From positions 107,362-171,361 of the forward strand of contig JAFXPN010000011.1 in assembly GCA_017527865.1 (NCBI GenBank): DNA of 64,000 nucleotides. Reading direction: 5' to 3'. The notes beneath the pieces were generated by a model that was not told the origin of the DNA, searched no databases, and worked only from the letters and a program-made list of their open reading frames with translations. This document shows positions 16,641 to 25,413 of the stretch, in pieces. How positions within the stretch are numbered: the first letter of the stretch is position 1; each line of letters begins with the position of its first letter. A program made the position numbers and the translations under genes. This stretch comes from Clostridiales bacterium (GTDB taxonomy: Bacteria; Bacillota; Clostridia; Saccharofermentanales; Saccharofermentanaceae).

Positions 16641-18192
16641 CGGGCGTTTCACCGCCCATCCCCATATCAAAAGCACCCATCATCTCGAGGTCTATCGATG
16701 ATCCGTCGATAAGGTTCGAGGAATCCTCTCTTTGCCCCTCATCGGTCGAAGGGATCGTCCCGTCAAGCTGACCCGCTATACTGTCGGCGCGGAGCCTTAT
16801 CACATCGTAGAGCATATCTGCTGCAGCCGTATATTCATCATAGGTATAGAAAGCCGTAGGATCCGTCTCCACCAACTGATCTATCTGACTTCTGATGCGG
16901 CTGTAGACCTCATCGAATCTTCCGCCGTATACATACTCATCCACAAGTTTGCGCAGATACGAATGATATATCGCGGAATACTCCTCGTTCTCGAGAAGCT
17001 GATCAAAGAAATCCGTGCCCTGATAAGGTGTATCAACCGCACTGTTGATCATATCGGTCGCAGAATCCGTCGACATCCCTCCGAACGACAGATTGTAGTC
17101 CCAGGGAATGAGATTAAGCTGACCGTTGTATTCATACAGATAGTAGTTGTGCGCCATTTTGCCGGTGAGACTGTCCATGTTTACGGCAAATGTATGGACC
17201 GCCATATACTTCAGGATATTATCGACGTCAAGATACGCCTCGATATCATCGCCTTCGCTTATGTGCTTCAAGGCCGTGACGACTCTGCCGTGATCGATGC
17301 TTCCCGTGCCGGTGATCTCTCCTTCCCAGATAGTGGAATAACTGTCCGGGTCATCGTCGGTATAGTTAAGATCTGCTCCTCCGCCGCCCATCGAGAACCC
17401 TCCGCCGAAGCCGCCCCTGTCAGAAGGCGGATCCGAAGGATCAAAATCGCCCATATCCGGCCGGTCTTCCGGGGCTCCGCCCGGCATGTCCGAAGGGTCA
17501 AAGTCTCCCATATCGGGCTTGTCTCCCGGCGCTCCGTCCGTTCCGCTGCCACCGACACCCATGCTTTCAGGTTTATACAGCTCGCCGTCCTGAGTACCGT
17601 AGTTTCTTAACATGAAGCTCTCCTCCACCCCTTCAAGAGCGAGATAAACTCCCCGGTACTCTCCGTTTAAGCTGACACTTGCATAGTTATATAAAGATGC
17701 ATCCGCACCGAGGAACTGATACATATCGTAGATAACGGCTTCCTTCATATTGGTGGCATCCGCGAAATTGTTGTTGAGGATCAGCTTATCGAGACCGAAG
17801 CATGTCTGGCCTTTAACAAAATGATCGAACTCAAGCTTAAGGCTGAACCTGTCGGTATCGGGATCCATCGCTATCGAAGAAAGGCTGGTATTGCCCTTAG
17901 GTCTTATCGCAACGTTATAGAAGCGCTGCCCGTTAACGATTACATCGCATGCATAGTACTCTTCGGATAACGCATTCTTAAGCATTGCATTCCAGTCGTC
18001 TTCATCCATGATGATGTTGACGCTGATGATCTCCGATGTATCGAAAAGCTCCGTCTCGTACTCCATGTTGATGGCAGATCCGCCGAGTATCGTCACAAGA
18101 GAATCGTAGAATCCTGCAAGAAGAAGGCACAACACTACTGCAGCTGCCATCAGTGCAAGTATGATCTTCGGTGTGTGTTTATTATCGATCAT
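16636..18192 (-). CDS. CotH kinase-family membrane protein
   Basis: 518 aa. N-terminal membrane anchor (about 9-30), then the CotH domain: RPKGNTSLSSIA (about 102), LILNNNFADATNMKEA, GVYLALEGVEE and the metal-site-like IPWDYNLSFGG. CotH is an atypical protein kinase that in Bacillus phosphorylates spore coat proteins. Between the halves lies a Gly/Pro/Asp-rich insert with two imperfect copies of DMGDFDPSD. It follows the VTC and DUF4956 genes with small gaps; this trio is a frequent bacterial unit, and a role linked to polyphosphate or the cell envelope is inferred from that. Confidence 0.85.
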   Translation of the reverse strand: MIDNKHTPKIILALMAAAVVLCLLLAGFYDSLVTILGGSAINMEYETELFDTSEIISVNIIMDEDDWNAMLKNALSEEYYACDVIVNGQRFYNVAIRPKGNTSLSSIAMDPDTDRFSLKLEFDHFVKGQTCFGLDKLILNNNFADATNMKEAVIYDMYQFLGADASLYNYASVSLNGEYRGVYLALEGVEESFMLRNYGTQDGELYKPESMGVGGSGTDGAPGDKPDMGDFDPSDMPGGAPEDRPDMGDFDPSDPPSDRGGFGGGFSMGGGGADLNYTDDDPDSYSTIWEGEITGTGSIDHGRVVTALKHISEGDDIEAYLDVDNILKYMAVHTFAVNMDSLTGKMAHNYYLYEYNGQLNLIPWDYNLSFGGMSTDSATDMINSAVDTPYQGTDFFDQLLENEEYSAIYHSYLRKLVDEYVYGGRFDEVYSRIRSQIDQLVETDPTAFYTYDEYTAAADMLYDVIRLRADSIAGQLDGTIPSTDEGQREDSSNLIDGSSIDLEMMGAFDMGMGGETPE

Positions 18193-18202
18193 AGATCTGT
18201 CC

Positions 18203-18874
18203 TCAGGACATGTAGTCTCCGTTATAAGTTACCAGGGTTGCACCGGATACACCCGCAATATCATTTATGCGGTTAACAAAATCTGTTGCTTCCGACTTAA
18301 CGCGGATCTCCGCCGTAAGCTCGATCCCGCCTGAATTTACGGTCTTCGACTTAACAACGAACTTCTTAACGGAAGATCCTATGAGTGCTGCCGTTTCCTT
18401 CTCTGCTTTCTCATCAGCACAGTCAACGATAAGTATGTAAGGTGTATCGTGGCTCTTCCTGTTAAAGAAGAGAACCATAACGCCTCCGATGATAAGTGAT
18501 CCGATCACGGCAAGAGGGATCATGCCCGCACCGATGACGATACCGGCCGCCAGAGACCAGAAAAGGAATACGATCTCCATAGGTTCCTTGATCGCCGCAC
18601 GGAATCTTACGATAGACAACGCGCCGACCATGCCGAGCGAGAGAACGACATTGCTCGTAACGGCCATGATAACCAGAGTCGTAACGAGCGACAGTCCTAT
18701 CAAAGACATCGCGAATCCCGTGGAATACATGATCCCGCTGAAGGTCTTCTTATAAACCACAAAAATGAAAAGACCGATGATAAGCGCGAACACCATCGCG
18801 ATTAATGTGTCCGGGGCCGAGAACTCCTTTAAACTGTCGAGAAAACTTGATTTAAATACATCTGTGAATGACAT
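18203..18874 (-). CDS. DUF4956 membrane protein
   Basis: 223 aa. Three to four membrane spans in the first half, with VRFRAAIKEPMEIVFLFWSLAAG, the hallmark of DUF4956, then a cytoplasmic alpha/beta domain resembling an ACT-like or MgtC C-terminal fold. The function is unknown; the family is almost always beside VTC-domain genes, as here. GGAGATA ribosome binding site. Confidence 0.85.
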   Translation of the reverse strand: MSFTDVFKSSFLDSLKEFSAPDTLIAMVFALIIGLFIFVVYKKTFSGIMYSTGFAMSLIGLSLVTTLVIMAVTSNVVLSLGMVGALSIVRFRAAIKEPMEIVFLFWSLAAGIVIGAGMIPLAVIGSLIIGGVMVLFFNRKSHDTPYILIVDCADEKAEKETAALIGSSVKKFVVKSKTVNSGGIELTAEIRVKSEATDFVNRINDIAGVSGATLVTYNGDYMS

Positions 18875-18895
18875 GTTATATCTCCTTCTTATTGA

Positions 18896-19588
18896 TCAAC
18901 CGAATCTTCTTGCTGCGCCGTACTTCGAGAACGCCTGCTGCCTTAATCCCGGGGTCAGGATCAGATGCTGTATCAGGTCCGGAAGAAACGCATCGTACTT
19001 AACTTCCAGATACATCTCGCCCGGGGCCTCCGTGGCGCTTATACAAGGCGGGGCAGTATCGAGAAACTCCCTGTTCCAAAGAGTCGTTCTGATGTTCGAA
19101 TCGAATGTGACCCTGACATTTCCCGCCTTATATATGTACGGTTCCCTCACATATGAGACGAGGACTCTGGGTCTTAACCGCTGGTATCTCATCTTCGAGA
19201 ACAACTCTTTGACGAGTCCGTCAGGGTGATCCTTCATAAAAGCTATATCACCCGCAAGTATCTTTCGTAATTCTTCTTCAGTGATACGCGCATCGTATTT
19301 AAGGCACTTGTCGTTGATCTTCATCTTCTTTTCGAGAGTGATGAAGGCGAGGTCGCCGTTGTAGTAACGTATCCTGAACTTCTCCCTCCTCGGGATTCCG
19401 TTGATCTTCTCACGAAGCACCTTGTCGTCGCTGTTGTCGAAGTAGATGCTCCTTACGAGGTAACACCCGTCTTCGCCCGTATGCGGGTCGGCATCCATGA
19501 CCGCCTTAAGTCTCTGCCTCATCGCGAGATACTCTCCCCGCGGGATGAGGTATTTAAGCTCGTGGCGGTATTTCTTCTCCTGCTCCAT
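18896..19588 (-). CDS. VTC-domain protein (polyphosphate polymerase-like)
   Basis: 230 aa. A CYTH/TTM-tunnel domain of the VTC family: KKYRHELKYLIP at the start, KFRIRYYNGD with the basic tunnel strand, LEKKMKINDKCLKY, RPRVLVSYVREPY and the acidic EMYLEVKYDAFLPD. In yeast Vtc4 this domain makes polyphosphate from ATP inside the tunnel; the bacterial versions are usually labelled polyphosphate polymerase domain proteins. First gene of the VTC-DUF4956-CotH operon, with GGAGG before the ATG. Activity is inferred from the fold. Confidence 0.87.
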   Translation of the reverse strand: MEQEKKYRHELKYLIPRGEYLAMRQRLKAVMDADPHTGEDGCYLVRSIYFDNSDDKVLREKINGIPRREKFRIRYYNGDLAFITLEKKMKINDKCLKYDARITEEELRKILAGDIAFMKDHPDGLVKELFSKMRYQRLRPRVLVSYVREPYIYKAGNVRVTFDSNIRTTLWNREFLDTAPPCISATEAPGEMYLEVKYDAFLPDLIQHLILTPGLRQQAFSKYGAARRFG

Positions 19589-19666
19589 CCGAAGTCCTCC
19601 TTTATAATTGAGGACATTATAGAAGAGCTTCCTTAAACGAACCTTAAAACAGATAAAAACATGAGA

Positions 19667-21112
19667 TCAATGCGTAACTTCAGACTCGAAAAGCACATTG
19701 CCAAAGCTGTCGAGCAGCAAGACCTCATCGGTTCCGGTAAGCCGGAAAGTGCCGTTGACCGCACTGACTGAGAATCTGCCTTCAGCCTCGAACATGGGCT
19801 CATAAGTCTCAAGCGAGTAGACGGTGGTGACGCCGCCGGTATACTCCGTCACATACATATCGTCCGTAAGGCTGTCGTAGATCACATCACCGTAATCATT
19901 GCCCGAAAGCACGAGATTGAACTCATTATCGTAGAGGTACCAGTGATGCTCATCAAGATTGCCGTTGCCTATATTATCGGCAAAAATGTAATCTCTTTCA
20001 TGAGAGTAGAAACAGCTGTCGCTTACAGGCATGGATGCGCCGTTCATAAAGTTAGTGACAGTATCATCCCCGAACGATACAAAGATGATGTTGCCGCCCC
20101 AGTCATCCGAGAACCTTCCTGACAGATAACCGTAGTCGAGATCGACATCTCCTGCTTCAGTGATGACGTTAAGATTCTCATCGTAGAAAGTCGTAACTCC
20201 GTTATCATATACACCGATAGTGCCGCAGCCGCTGTCGACAAACGCATAATCGCTTATATCGATCGAAGCCCTTTCAACGCCTTCACTGTCGAACACGGCA
20301 AGCTCACCGTTACAGGCTATGGCATATCTGTAAGGACTGATCCTGATGCCTGTGGCTTCGGTATCCGAACCGTAATCCTCGCCTTCATAACTCCATATGA
20401 AGACACCGTGCCCGCCGGTCTGCGTCGTTATAATGAAGTCTCCGAACAGATACATATGATCTGTGTATGAACCCGTAAAATCGTGTCGAATCTCACCGGT
20501 CTGCTCATCTATGAGAATGCGGTGAGGATAGAATTCGTTGCAGTTCTCTATGAGCGCTCCTCCGAGGGCTTCGTGGCAGAGTGAAAGACCCGCAGTCGAA
20601 GCATCATAGGGAAGAACACTCTCATCGATCACGATATCGGTATCATCCGATATGATATGCCCGGGATCGGAATAGACCGTCACATGCAGTATCCCGTCAG
20701 CATATTCCGTCATATTGAAGCGGCCGGGCTCATTCTCATCATTAGAGGCATCATAATATGCCCCGTCATAAAGAAGCCCCGTGAAAGCACCGTCATCTCC
20801 GGAAAGAAGGCCGTAACGGATCTGCCCGTTGACCTCACCTCCCACGATGTATGTCAGACAGTCCTCGATATAGCTGACCGAAGTAAACTGCGGATCGAAG
20901 ATTACATTGCCTTCAGTATCGATCATACCGAACAGATACTCATCTTCCTCGGGCATCCATTCGTCGGGATAATACTCTGCCATATATGGAATTATGAATC
21001 CGCCTTCCGGAATATAAGACTCTCCGTACGAATGCCCGGCGTCTTCCCTTGTGCAGCCGGGAATCGATGCCAGCATCAACGCTGCTGTTGCCGTTATAAG
21101 TATCTTCTTCAC
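19667..21112 (-). CDS. Large lipoprotein with WG-like repeats
   Basis: About 481 aa. Signal peptide and lipobox (ILITATAALMLASIPGC). The mature part has repeated short units such as LFGMIDTEGNVIFDPQF and GEIRHDF that resemble WG/beta-propeller repeats, so a surface beta-propeller is likely. I prefer GTG at 21112 (protein VKKILI...) because GGAG lies about 9 bases before it; an ATG at 21127 lacks a ribosome binding site. No function can be assigned; the gene stands alone. Confidence 0.72.
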   Translation of the reverse strand: MKKILITATAALMLASIPGCTREDAGHSYGESYIPEGGFIIPYMAEYYPDEWMPEEDEYLFGMIDTEGNVIFDPQFTSVSYIEDCLTYIVGGEVNGQIRYGLLSGDDGAFTGLLYDGAYYDASNDENEPGRFNMTEYADGILHVTVYSDPGHIISDDTDIVIDESVLPYDASTAGLSLCHEALGGALIENCNEFYPHRILIDEQTGEIRHDFTGSYTDHMYLFGDFIITTQTGGHGVFIWSYEGEDYGSDTEATGIRISPYRYAIACNGELAVFDSEGVERASIDISDYAFVDSGCGTIGVYDNGVTTFYDENLNVITEAGDVDLDYGYLSGRFSDDWGGNIIFVSFGDDTVTNFMNGASMPVSDSCFYSHERDYIFADNIGNGNLDEHHWYLYDNEFNLVLSGNDYGDVIYDSLTDDMYVTEYTGGVTTVYSLETYEPMFEAEGRFSVSAVNGTFRLTGTDEVLLLDSFGNVLFESEVTH

Positions 21113-21181
21113 AACAATCATCTCCATGTTGTTTCTCTACAACCATAAGACGGAAACAGAATGCGTAATGTCACATGGAAT

Positions 21182-21214
21182 AATAAAAAGCTGTCCCGTT
21201 ATCCGGGACAGCTT
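21182..21214 (-). terminator. Intrinsic terminator of DUF4190 gene
   Basis: Stem GCTGTCCCG/CGGGACAGC with a 5-base loop, flanked by AA/TT, then TTTTTATTATT on the minus strand. Confidence 0.9.
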
Positions 21215-21247
21215 CTTAACAGCAATGCGATCCTGCCGGAGAGCCTG

Positions 21248-21544
21248 TCAGCTGTTAAGCGCTCCCATGAAAGAAGCCCCTCCGATCGCCATTCCGCATG
21301 CCGCGCAGGCTATGCAGGATACAAATATAAGAGCGCCTACGATAGTTGAGATAAGGCAGAGGATGAAACCTGCCGTGCGGATACTCTCGTTATTGCCTTC
21401 CTTCTTGGCTTGGGCGGAAAGGACCAATCCGATGATCCCGAGTATCAGCGAAACGGCCGCGGAATATCCGAAGAACCAAAACGCGATACCGACGATGCCG
21501 AGAGCCAGACTTGCTGCAGCTTTGCCGTGAGCGGGTGCTTCCAT
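21248..21544 (-). CDS. DUF4190 small membrane protein
   Basis: 98 aa from ATG 21544 (GGAGGTG 7 bases before). Two to three hydrophobic segments with the DUF4190 pattern: ASLALGIVGIAFW, LILGIIGLVLSAQAKKEG, then AGFILCLISTIVGALIFV. A Cys-rich patch (CIACAAC) ends the last span. Function unknown. Confidence 0.8.
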   Translation of the reverse strand: MEAPAHGKAAASLALGIVGIAFWFFGYSAAVSLILGIIGLVLSAQAKKEGNNESIRTAGFILCLISTIVGALIFVSCIACAACGMAIGGASFMGALNS

Positions 21545-21578
21545 ATCAATCACCTCCATTAACGTATACATTATAGGA

Positions 21579-21606
21579 TAAAAAAGCCCCCGGGAAAATC
21601 CCGGGG
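21579..21606 (-). terminator. Intrinsic terminator of gapA
   Basis: Stem CCCCGGGA/TCCCGGGG with a short A-rich loop, followed on the minus strand by GCTTTTTTATCC. It lies 28 bases after the gapA stop. Confidence 0.92.
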
Positions 21607-21634
21607 ACCGTAACCGCTTTACTTAAGCTTAATA

Positions 21635-22669
21635 TCAGCCGAGCTCTGCGAAGTACTTGATCGTTCTTACCATCTGAGATGTGTAGGAATTCTCGTTGTC
21701 GTACCAGGAAACAACCTGAACGAGGGAGTTGCCGTCATCCATCTTGGAAACCATTGTCTGGTTAGCATCGAAGAGTGAACCGTATCTCATGCCGATGATA
21801 TCGGAAGAAACGAGCTTCTCCTCTGTGTAACCGAATGACTCGTTGGAAGCAGCCTTCATAGCAGCGTTGATACCGTCAACTGTAGCCTCACCCTTAACAA
21901 CAGCGTGAAGGATAGTTGTGGAACCTGTGAATGTAGGAACTCTCTGAGCAGCACCGATAAGCTTGCCGTTCAACTCAGGGATAACAAGGCCGATAGCCTT
22001 AGCAGCACCTGTGGAGTTAGGAACGATGTTAGCAGCACCTGCTCTTGCTCTCTGAAGGTCACCCTTTCTCTGAGGGCCGTCAAGGATCATCTGATCGCCT
22101 GTGTAAGCGTGAACTGTTGTCATGATTCCGCTCTGGATAGCAGCGTAGTCATTGAGAGCCTTTGTCATAGGAGCAAGGCAGTTCGTTGTGCAGGAAGCTG
22201 CAGAGATGATCTTGTCATCAGCTGTAAGTGTTGTGTGGTTAACATTGTAAACGATCGTAGGAAGATCATTTCCTGCAGGAGCGGAGATAACAACCTTCTT
22301 AGCGCCTGCGTTGATGTGAGCCTGGGACTTCTCCTTGGATGTGTAGAAACCTGTGCACTCAAGAACAACATCTACACCGAGCTCGCCCCAAGGGCAATTG
22401 TTGGCATCGGATTCCTTATAGATCTTGAGGGTCTTGCCGTCAACAGTGATCGTATTAGCCTCGTCATCGGATGTTACGGTGTGCTTATTCTCACCGATAA
22501 CTCCTGCGTAACCGCCCTGAGCTGTGTCATACTTAAGAAGGTGAGCGAGCATGGAAGGCTTTGTAAGATCGTTGATAGCAACAACCTCGTAACCCTCAGC
22601 ACCGAACATCTGTCTGAAAGCAAGACGACCGATACGACCGAAACCGTTAATCGCAACTTTAACTGCCAT
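21635..22669 (-). CDS. gapA: Glyceraldehyde-3-phosphate dehydrogenase, type I
   Basis: 344 aa glycolytic enzyme converting glyceraldehyde-3-phosphate, NAD and phosphate to 1,3-bisphosphoglycerate. NAD-binding start [19 protein letters not shown]; catalytic Cys in [12 protein letters not shown] (about 158); phosphate-binding region [25 protein letters not shown]-terminal [14 protein letters not shown]. All key residues are present. Codon use is more biased than in neighbours, as expected for a very highly expressed gene. It has its own promoter and terminator. Confidence 0.97.
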   Translation of the reverse strand: MAVKVAINGFGRIGRLAFRQMFGAEGYEVVAINDLTKPSMLAHLLKYDTAQGGYAGVIGENKHTVTSDDEANTITVDGKTLKIYKESDANNCPWGELGVDVVLECTGFYTSKEKSQAHINAGAKKVVISAPAGNDLPTIVYNVNHTTLTADDKIISAASCTTNCLAPMTKALNDYAAIQSGIMTTVHAYTGDQMILDGPQRKGDLQRARAGAANIVPNSTGAAKAIGLVIPELNGKLIGAAQRVPTFTGSTTILHAVVKGEATVDGINAAMKAASNESFGYTEEKLVSSDIIGMRYGSLFDANQTMVSKMDDGNSLVQVVSWYDNENSYTSQMVRTIKYFAELG

Positions 22670-22722
22670 TGTAATTTCCTCCTGAAAAAACGCGTTAATT
22701 CATGCTTAATTGCACTTTAAAG

Positions 22723-22751
22723 ATGATACAACGAAGTTTCATTCATTACAA
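22723..22751 (-). promoter_or_regulatory. gapA promoter
   Basis: Minus strand TTGTAA (22751-22746), exactly 17 bp, TATCAT (22728-22723), about 55 bases before the gapA ATG. A perfect TTGACA lies a little upstream but has no -10 at the right distance. Confidence 0.65.
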
Positions 22752-22836
22752 TAAAATTAAATTGTCAAACTGCCCGGAAAAGCCTGCTTTTCGAAGAAAA
22801 GAGAGGTTTTCATTCAAAATTCTCTCAAAACGATTT

Positions 22837-23994
22837 TTACTCCGAGGCTTTGGGCAGGATTATCTGCGCTTCGACGCGGTAAAGCGCCCCGGAAGGAACG
22901 CATTCTAACGTATACTCTCCCCCGTATTTGGCGACGGTCTTCCTGATGTTATATATGCCGAACCCGTGATCGGGCGAGTTCTTGGAGGAGCGGATACTGT
23001 CCGTAAACACCTTCTCCCCGCCCATGTTACGCTCGATGATAAACAGGAAATTCGCATTCTTCCTGAATTCGAGTTCTATTACCTTGTCATCTTCCTTTAT
23101 CGAACTGCCGTAAAGCCTGTTTACGGCCTCGATCGCATTATCAAGAAGATTCGAGAGTATCGTTACCAGATCCGACGGCTCGATGACAAGCCCGGCGAGG
23201 TCGCCCGTCACCTTAAGAGCAAGTCCTCTTTTGGAGGCTTTGGCACTCTTATCGGCAATTATCATGTCGGCAATGTCATTACCGCTCCTGTATAGCGGAT
23301 CGGCATTCTCGATCTTCTCCGTTATCGTATCGATATAAGAATTAAGCTCGTCATACATCTTCCGCGAGGCAAGGTCCTTGATGACAAGAAGGTGGTTCTT
23401 CATATCGTGCCTTGTCCTTCGTATCTCGAAATTGCTCTCCTTCAACGCCTCATAATGAGCATTTCTTGAACTTGACAACTGTTCGTTGATCTTAAGGATC
23501 CCTTTGTTATACCGATCCTGCGATATAAGAGGCGTGCTTACCGTGACAAGCATGCAAAGAAGCCCGGTAGTAAAGAACGCCATAGACGCATAGATATGAG
23601 CATTCTGACGGATTATCGTAAGACACAGAAAATTCAATGTGAGTATAAACAGGAAAGGCGCGATTATCGCCTCATTCTCGGATACCGTCGCTCCTTTTTT
23701 GGATATGGAAACACACGAAGGGATCAAAAGGAACACCATGATAAAGGCGCTTCCGGGCAAGAAGATGAGGCTCATGTCATATCCTTCCGCATAGACCTCG
23801 AGATACGAGAGACTGCTTTTGAAATCAAAAGATATGATGATGGACGTAAAGAATGCAAGAACTCCCGGGAGCACCAGTCTGCTTATTACCCCCGTTTCCT
23901 TACCTATGAGATCCTTTCTTCCGTATATAAAAAACCAGATAAGAAATGCCCCTGTAAGACACAATAATACCGATAATAAATATGAGATGATCAT
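22837..23994 (-). CDS. Sensor histidine kinase, AgrC/GHKL type
   Basis: 385 aa. About six membrane spans (residues 1-170), then a dimerisation segment with the phosphoacceptor His in RRTRHDMKNHLLVIKDL (about 214) and a GHKL ATPase domain: NLLDNAIEAVN (N box) and GFGIYNIRKTV (G box). The layout is that of peptide-sensing AgrC-like kinases. Its ATGA start overlaps the stop of the LytTR regulator gene, its clear partner. Confidence 0.9.
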   Translation of the reverse strand: MIISYLLSVLLCLTGAFLIWFFIYGRKDLIGKETGVISRLVLPGVLAFFTSIIISFDFKSSLSYLEVYAEGYDMSLIFLPGSAFIMVFLLIPSCVSISKKGATVSENEAIIAPFLFILTLNFLCLTIIRQNAHIYASMAFFTTGLLCMLVTVSTPLISQDRYNKGILKINEQLSSSRNAHYEALKESNFEIRRTRHDMKNHLLVIKDLASRKMYDELNSYIDTITEKIENADPLYRSGNDIADMIIADKSAKASKRGLALKVTGDLAGLVIEPSDLVTILSNLLDNAIEAVNRLYGSSIKEDDKVIELEFRKNANFLFIIERNMGGEKVFTDSIRSSKNSPDHGFGIYNIRKTVAKYGGEYTLECVPSGALYRVEAQIILPKASE

Positions 23995-24692
23995 CTTGCG
24001 GTTCTTTTTATATATTCATAGAGTTCTTCCTTGAACTCCTTAAGATAAAGACGGCTTATCCCGACTACGCTTCCTTCGTCCATTACAGCCTGCTTATCCC
24101 TGATCCTTCCTACATGCGACATATTCACGGCAGTACAGCGGTGTACTCTTCTTATCGTGTCGTTGACATCATTAAGTATATCCACGGCTTCAGTGAGCTT
24201 CATCCGCGTTACGAGAGTGCCGTCTGTCGTGATTATCCTGACGTTATTGTTGTCAGACTCGATATAGAGCACTTTCGAGGGGACGACGACGATCTGTTCT
24301 CCTTCGGACTTGATCATAACGCCCCTGCCGCTCGCTCTCATAAGCTTAATATCTTCCAGAGTCTGTCCGAGTTTGTCGTCTTCCACCGGCTTTTTAAGGA
24401 AACGGAAGGCGTTGACCTCATAGCCTTCGATCGCCATCTCCGTGTGGCTTGTAAGGAATATTATCGGAACTTCTTTGTTCGTCTTTCGGATTGTCCTCGC
24501 GCAGGTCATGCCGTCCATGCCTCCCATCTCTATATCGAGGAATATAATGTCGAAGTCCGTCGAGGAAGAGAGGAGTTCTTCCGCACTTGAAAAAGGCTCG
24601 ACTGTGCAGTCGAGCCTCGGGATCTTCTTATATATCTTCTCCGTAAGGTCGCGAAGAAAGACACTCTCATCGTCGCATATTGCGATATGCAT
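23991..24692 (-). CDS. LytTR-family response regulator
   Basis: 233 aa from ATG 24692 (GGGAG 8 bases before; an upstream frame start at 24713 adds 7 residues outside the fold). Receiver domain MHIAICDDESVFLRDL with phosphoacceptor Asp in DIIFLDIEMGGMDGM, then a LytTR DNA-binding domain (IYIESDNNNVRIIT..., RRVHRCTAVNMSHV). Regulators of this type bind 9-bp direct repeats spaced about 21 bp; such a pair is found at 30006-30034, before the first gene of this operon. Confidence 0.93.
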   Translation of the reverse strand: MHIAICDDESVFLRDLTEKIYKKIPRLDCTVEPFSSAEELLSSSTDFDIIFLDIEMGGMDGMTCARTIRKTNKEVPIIFLTSHTEMAIEGYEVNAFRFLKKPVEDDKLGQTLEDIKLMRASGRGVMIKSEGEQIVVVPSKVLYIESDNNNVRIITTDGTLVTRMKLTEAVDILNDVNDTIRRVHRCTAVNMSHVGRIRDKQAVMDEGSVVGISRLYLKEFKEELYEYIKRTAR

Positions 24693-24727
24693 ACGGAACA
24701 CTCCCAAATTCAACTATCGCTGATATA

Positions 24728-25402
24728 TTACCCAATGAGTTTTCCGTTGTCGAGTCTCACGATCCTTGTTCCGTATTCACTGTTCTTCTCCGAGTGCGTA
24801 ACCTGAAGGATAGTCATGTTCTTCTCTTTATTGATCTTTCTGAACAGTTCCATGATATTCTCGCCGGAAGCCTTATCGAGGTTACCCGTAGGCTCATCAG
24901 CGAGGATTATCTCAGGCTCCCCGATCAGGGCTCTTGCGATCGCGACCCTCTGCTGCTGACCTCCCGACAATTTCGCAGGCATAACCTTACGCTTGTCGGA
25001 GATCTCGGTAATGTCGAGGATCTCGTTCAGCCTGCTTTTTGCCTTCTCATCATATCTTCCCGCTACTTTCAAAGGGAGAAGGATATTATCCTCGACGGTC
25101 AGATTCTGTATCAGATTATAGAACTGGAAGATGAAGCCGACTTTGTTGAGCCTCATATCGGAGAGTGCATTCTCCTTGAGACTTCCGATGCTCTGTCCGC
25201 ATACGACGATGTCGCCCTTAAAATCCCTGTCGAGGCCTCCGATAAGATAGAGGAGAGTGGACTTGCCCGAACCCGAAGGGCCCATCAAAGAGACGAACTC
25301 ACCCTTTTGTATCGTCATGTCGGCGCCTTCCAACACCTTTACCTCGAGGTCTCCCTTACCAAATGACTTATAAACGTTATCTACTGTTATTATCGTATCC
25401 AT
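24728..25402 (-). CDS. ABC transporter ATPase, MacB/LolD type
   Basis: 224 aa. Walker A GPSGSGKSTLLYLIGGLD (about 40), Q loop GFIFQFYNLIQNLTV, signature KLSGGQQQRVAIARAL and Walker B ILADEPTGNLDKASG. These are typical of ATPases serving FtsX-like permeases in export, mechanotransmission or antimicrobial peptide sensing. It lies between the FtsX permease and the LytTR regulator with gaps of 11 and 14 bp. Confidence 0.94.
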   Translation of the reverse strand: MDTIITVDNVYKSFGKGDLEVKVLEGADMTIQKGEFVSLMGPSGSGKSTLLYLIGGLDRDFKGDIVVCGQSIGSLKENALSDMRLNKVGFIFQFYNLIQNLTVEDNILLPLKVAGRYDEKAKSRLNEILDITEISDKRKVMPAKLSGGQQQRVAIARALIGEPEIILADEPTGNLDKASGENIMELFRKINKEKNMTILQVTHSEKNSEYGTRIVRLDNGKLIG

Positions 25403-25413
25403 GTTATTTCTCC

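Noticed and set aside
17400..17580. Repeat array or CRISPR-like pattern
   Set aside because: The repetition is the two-copy Gly/Pro/Asp-rich insert of the CotH protein, in frame and coding.
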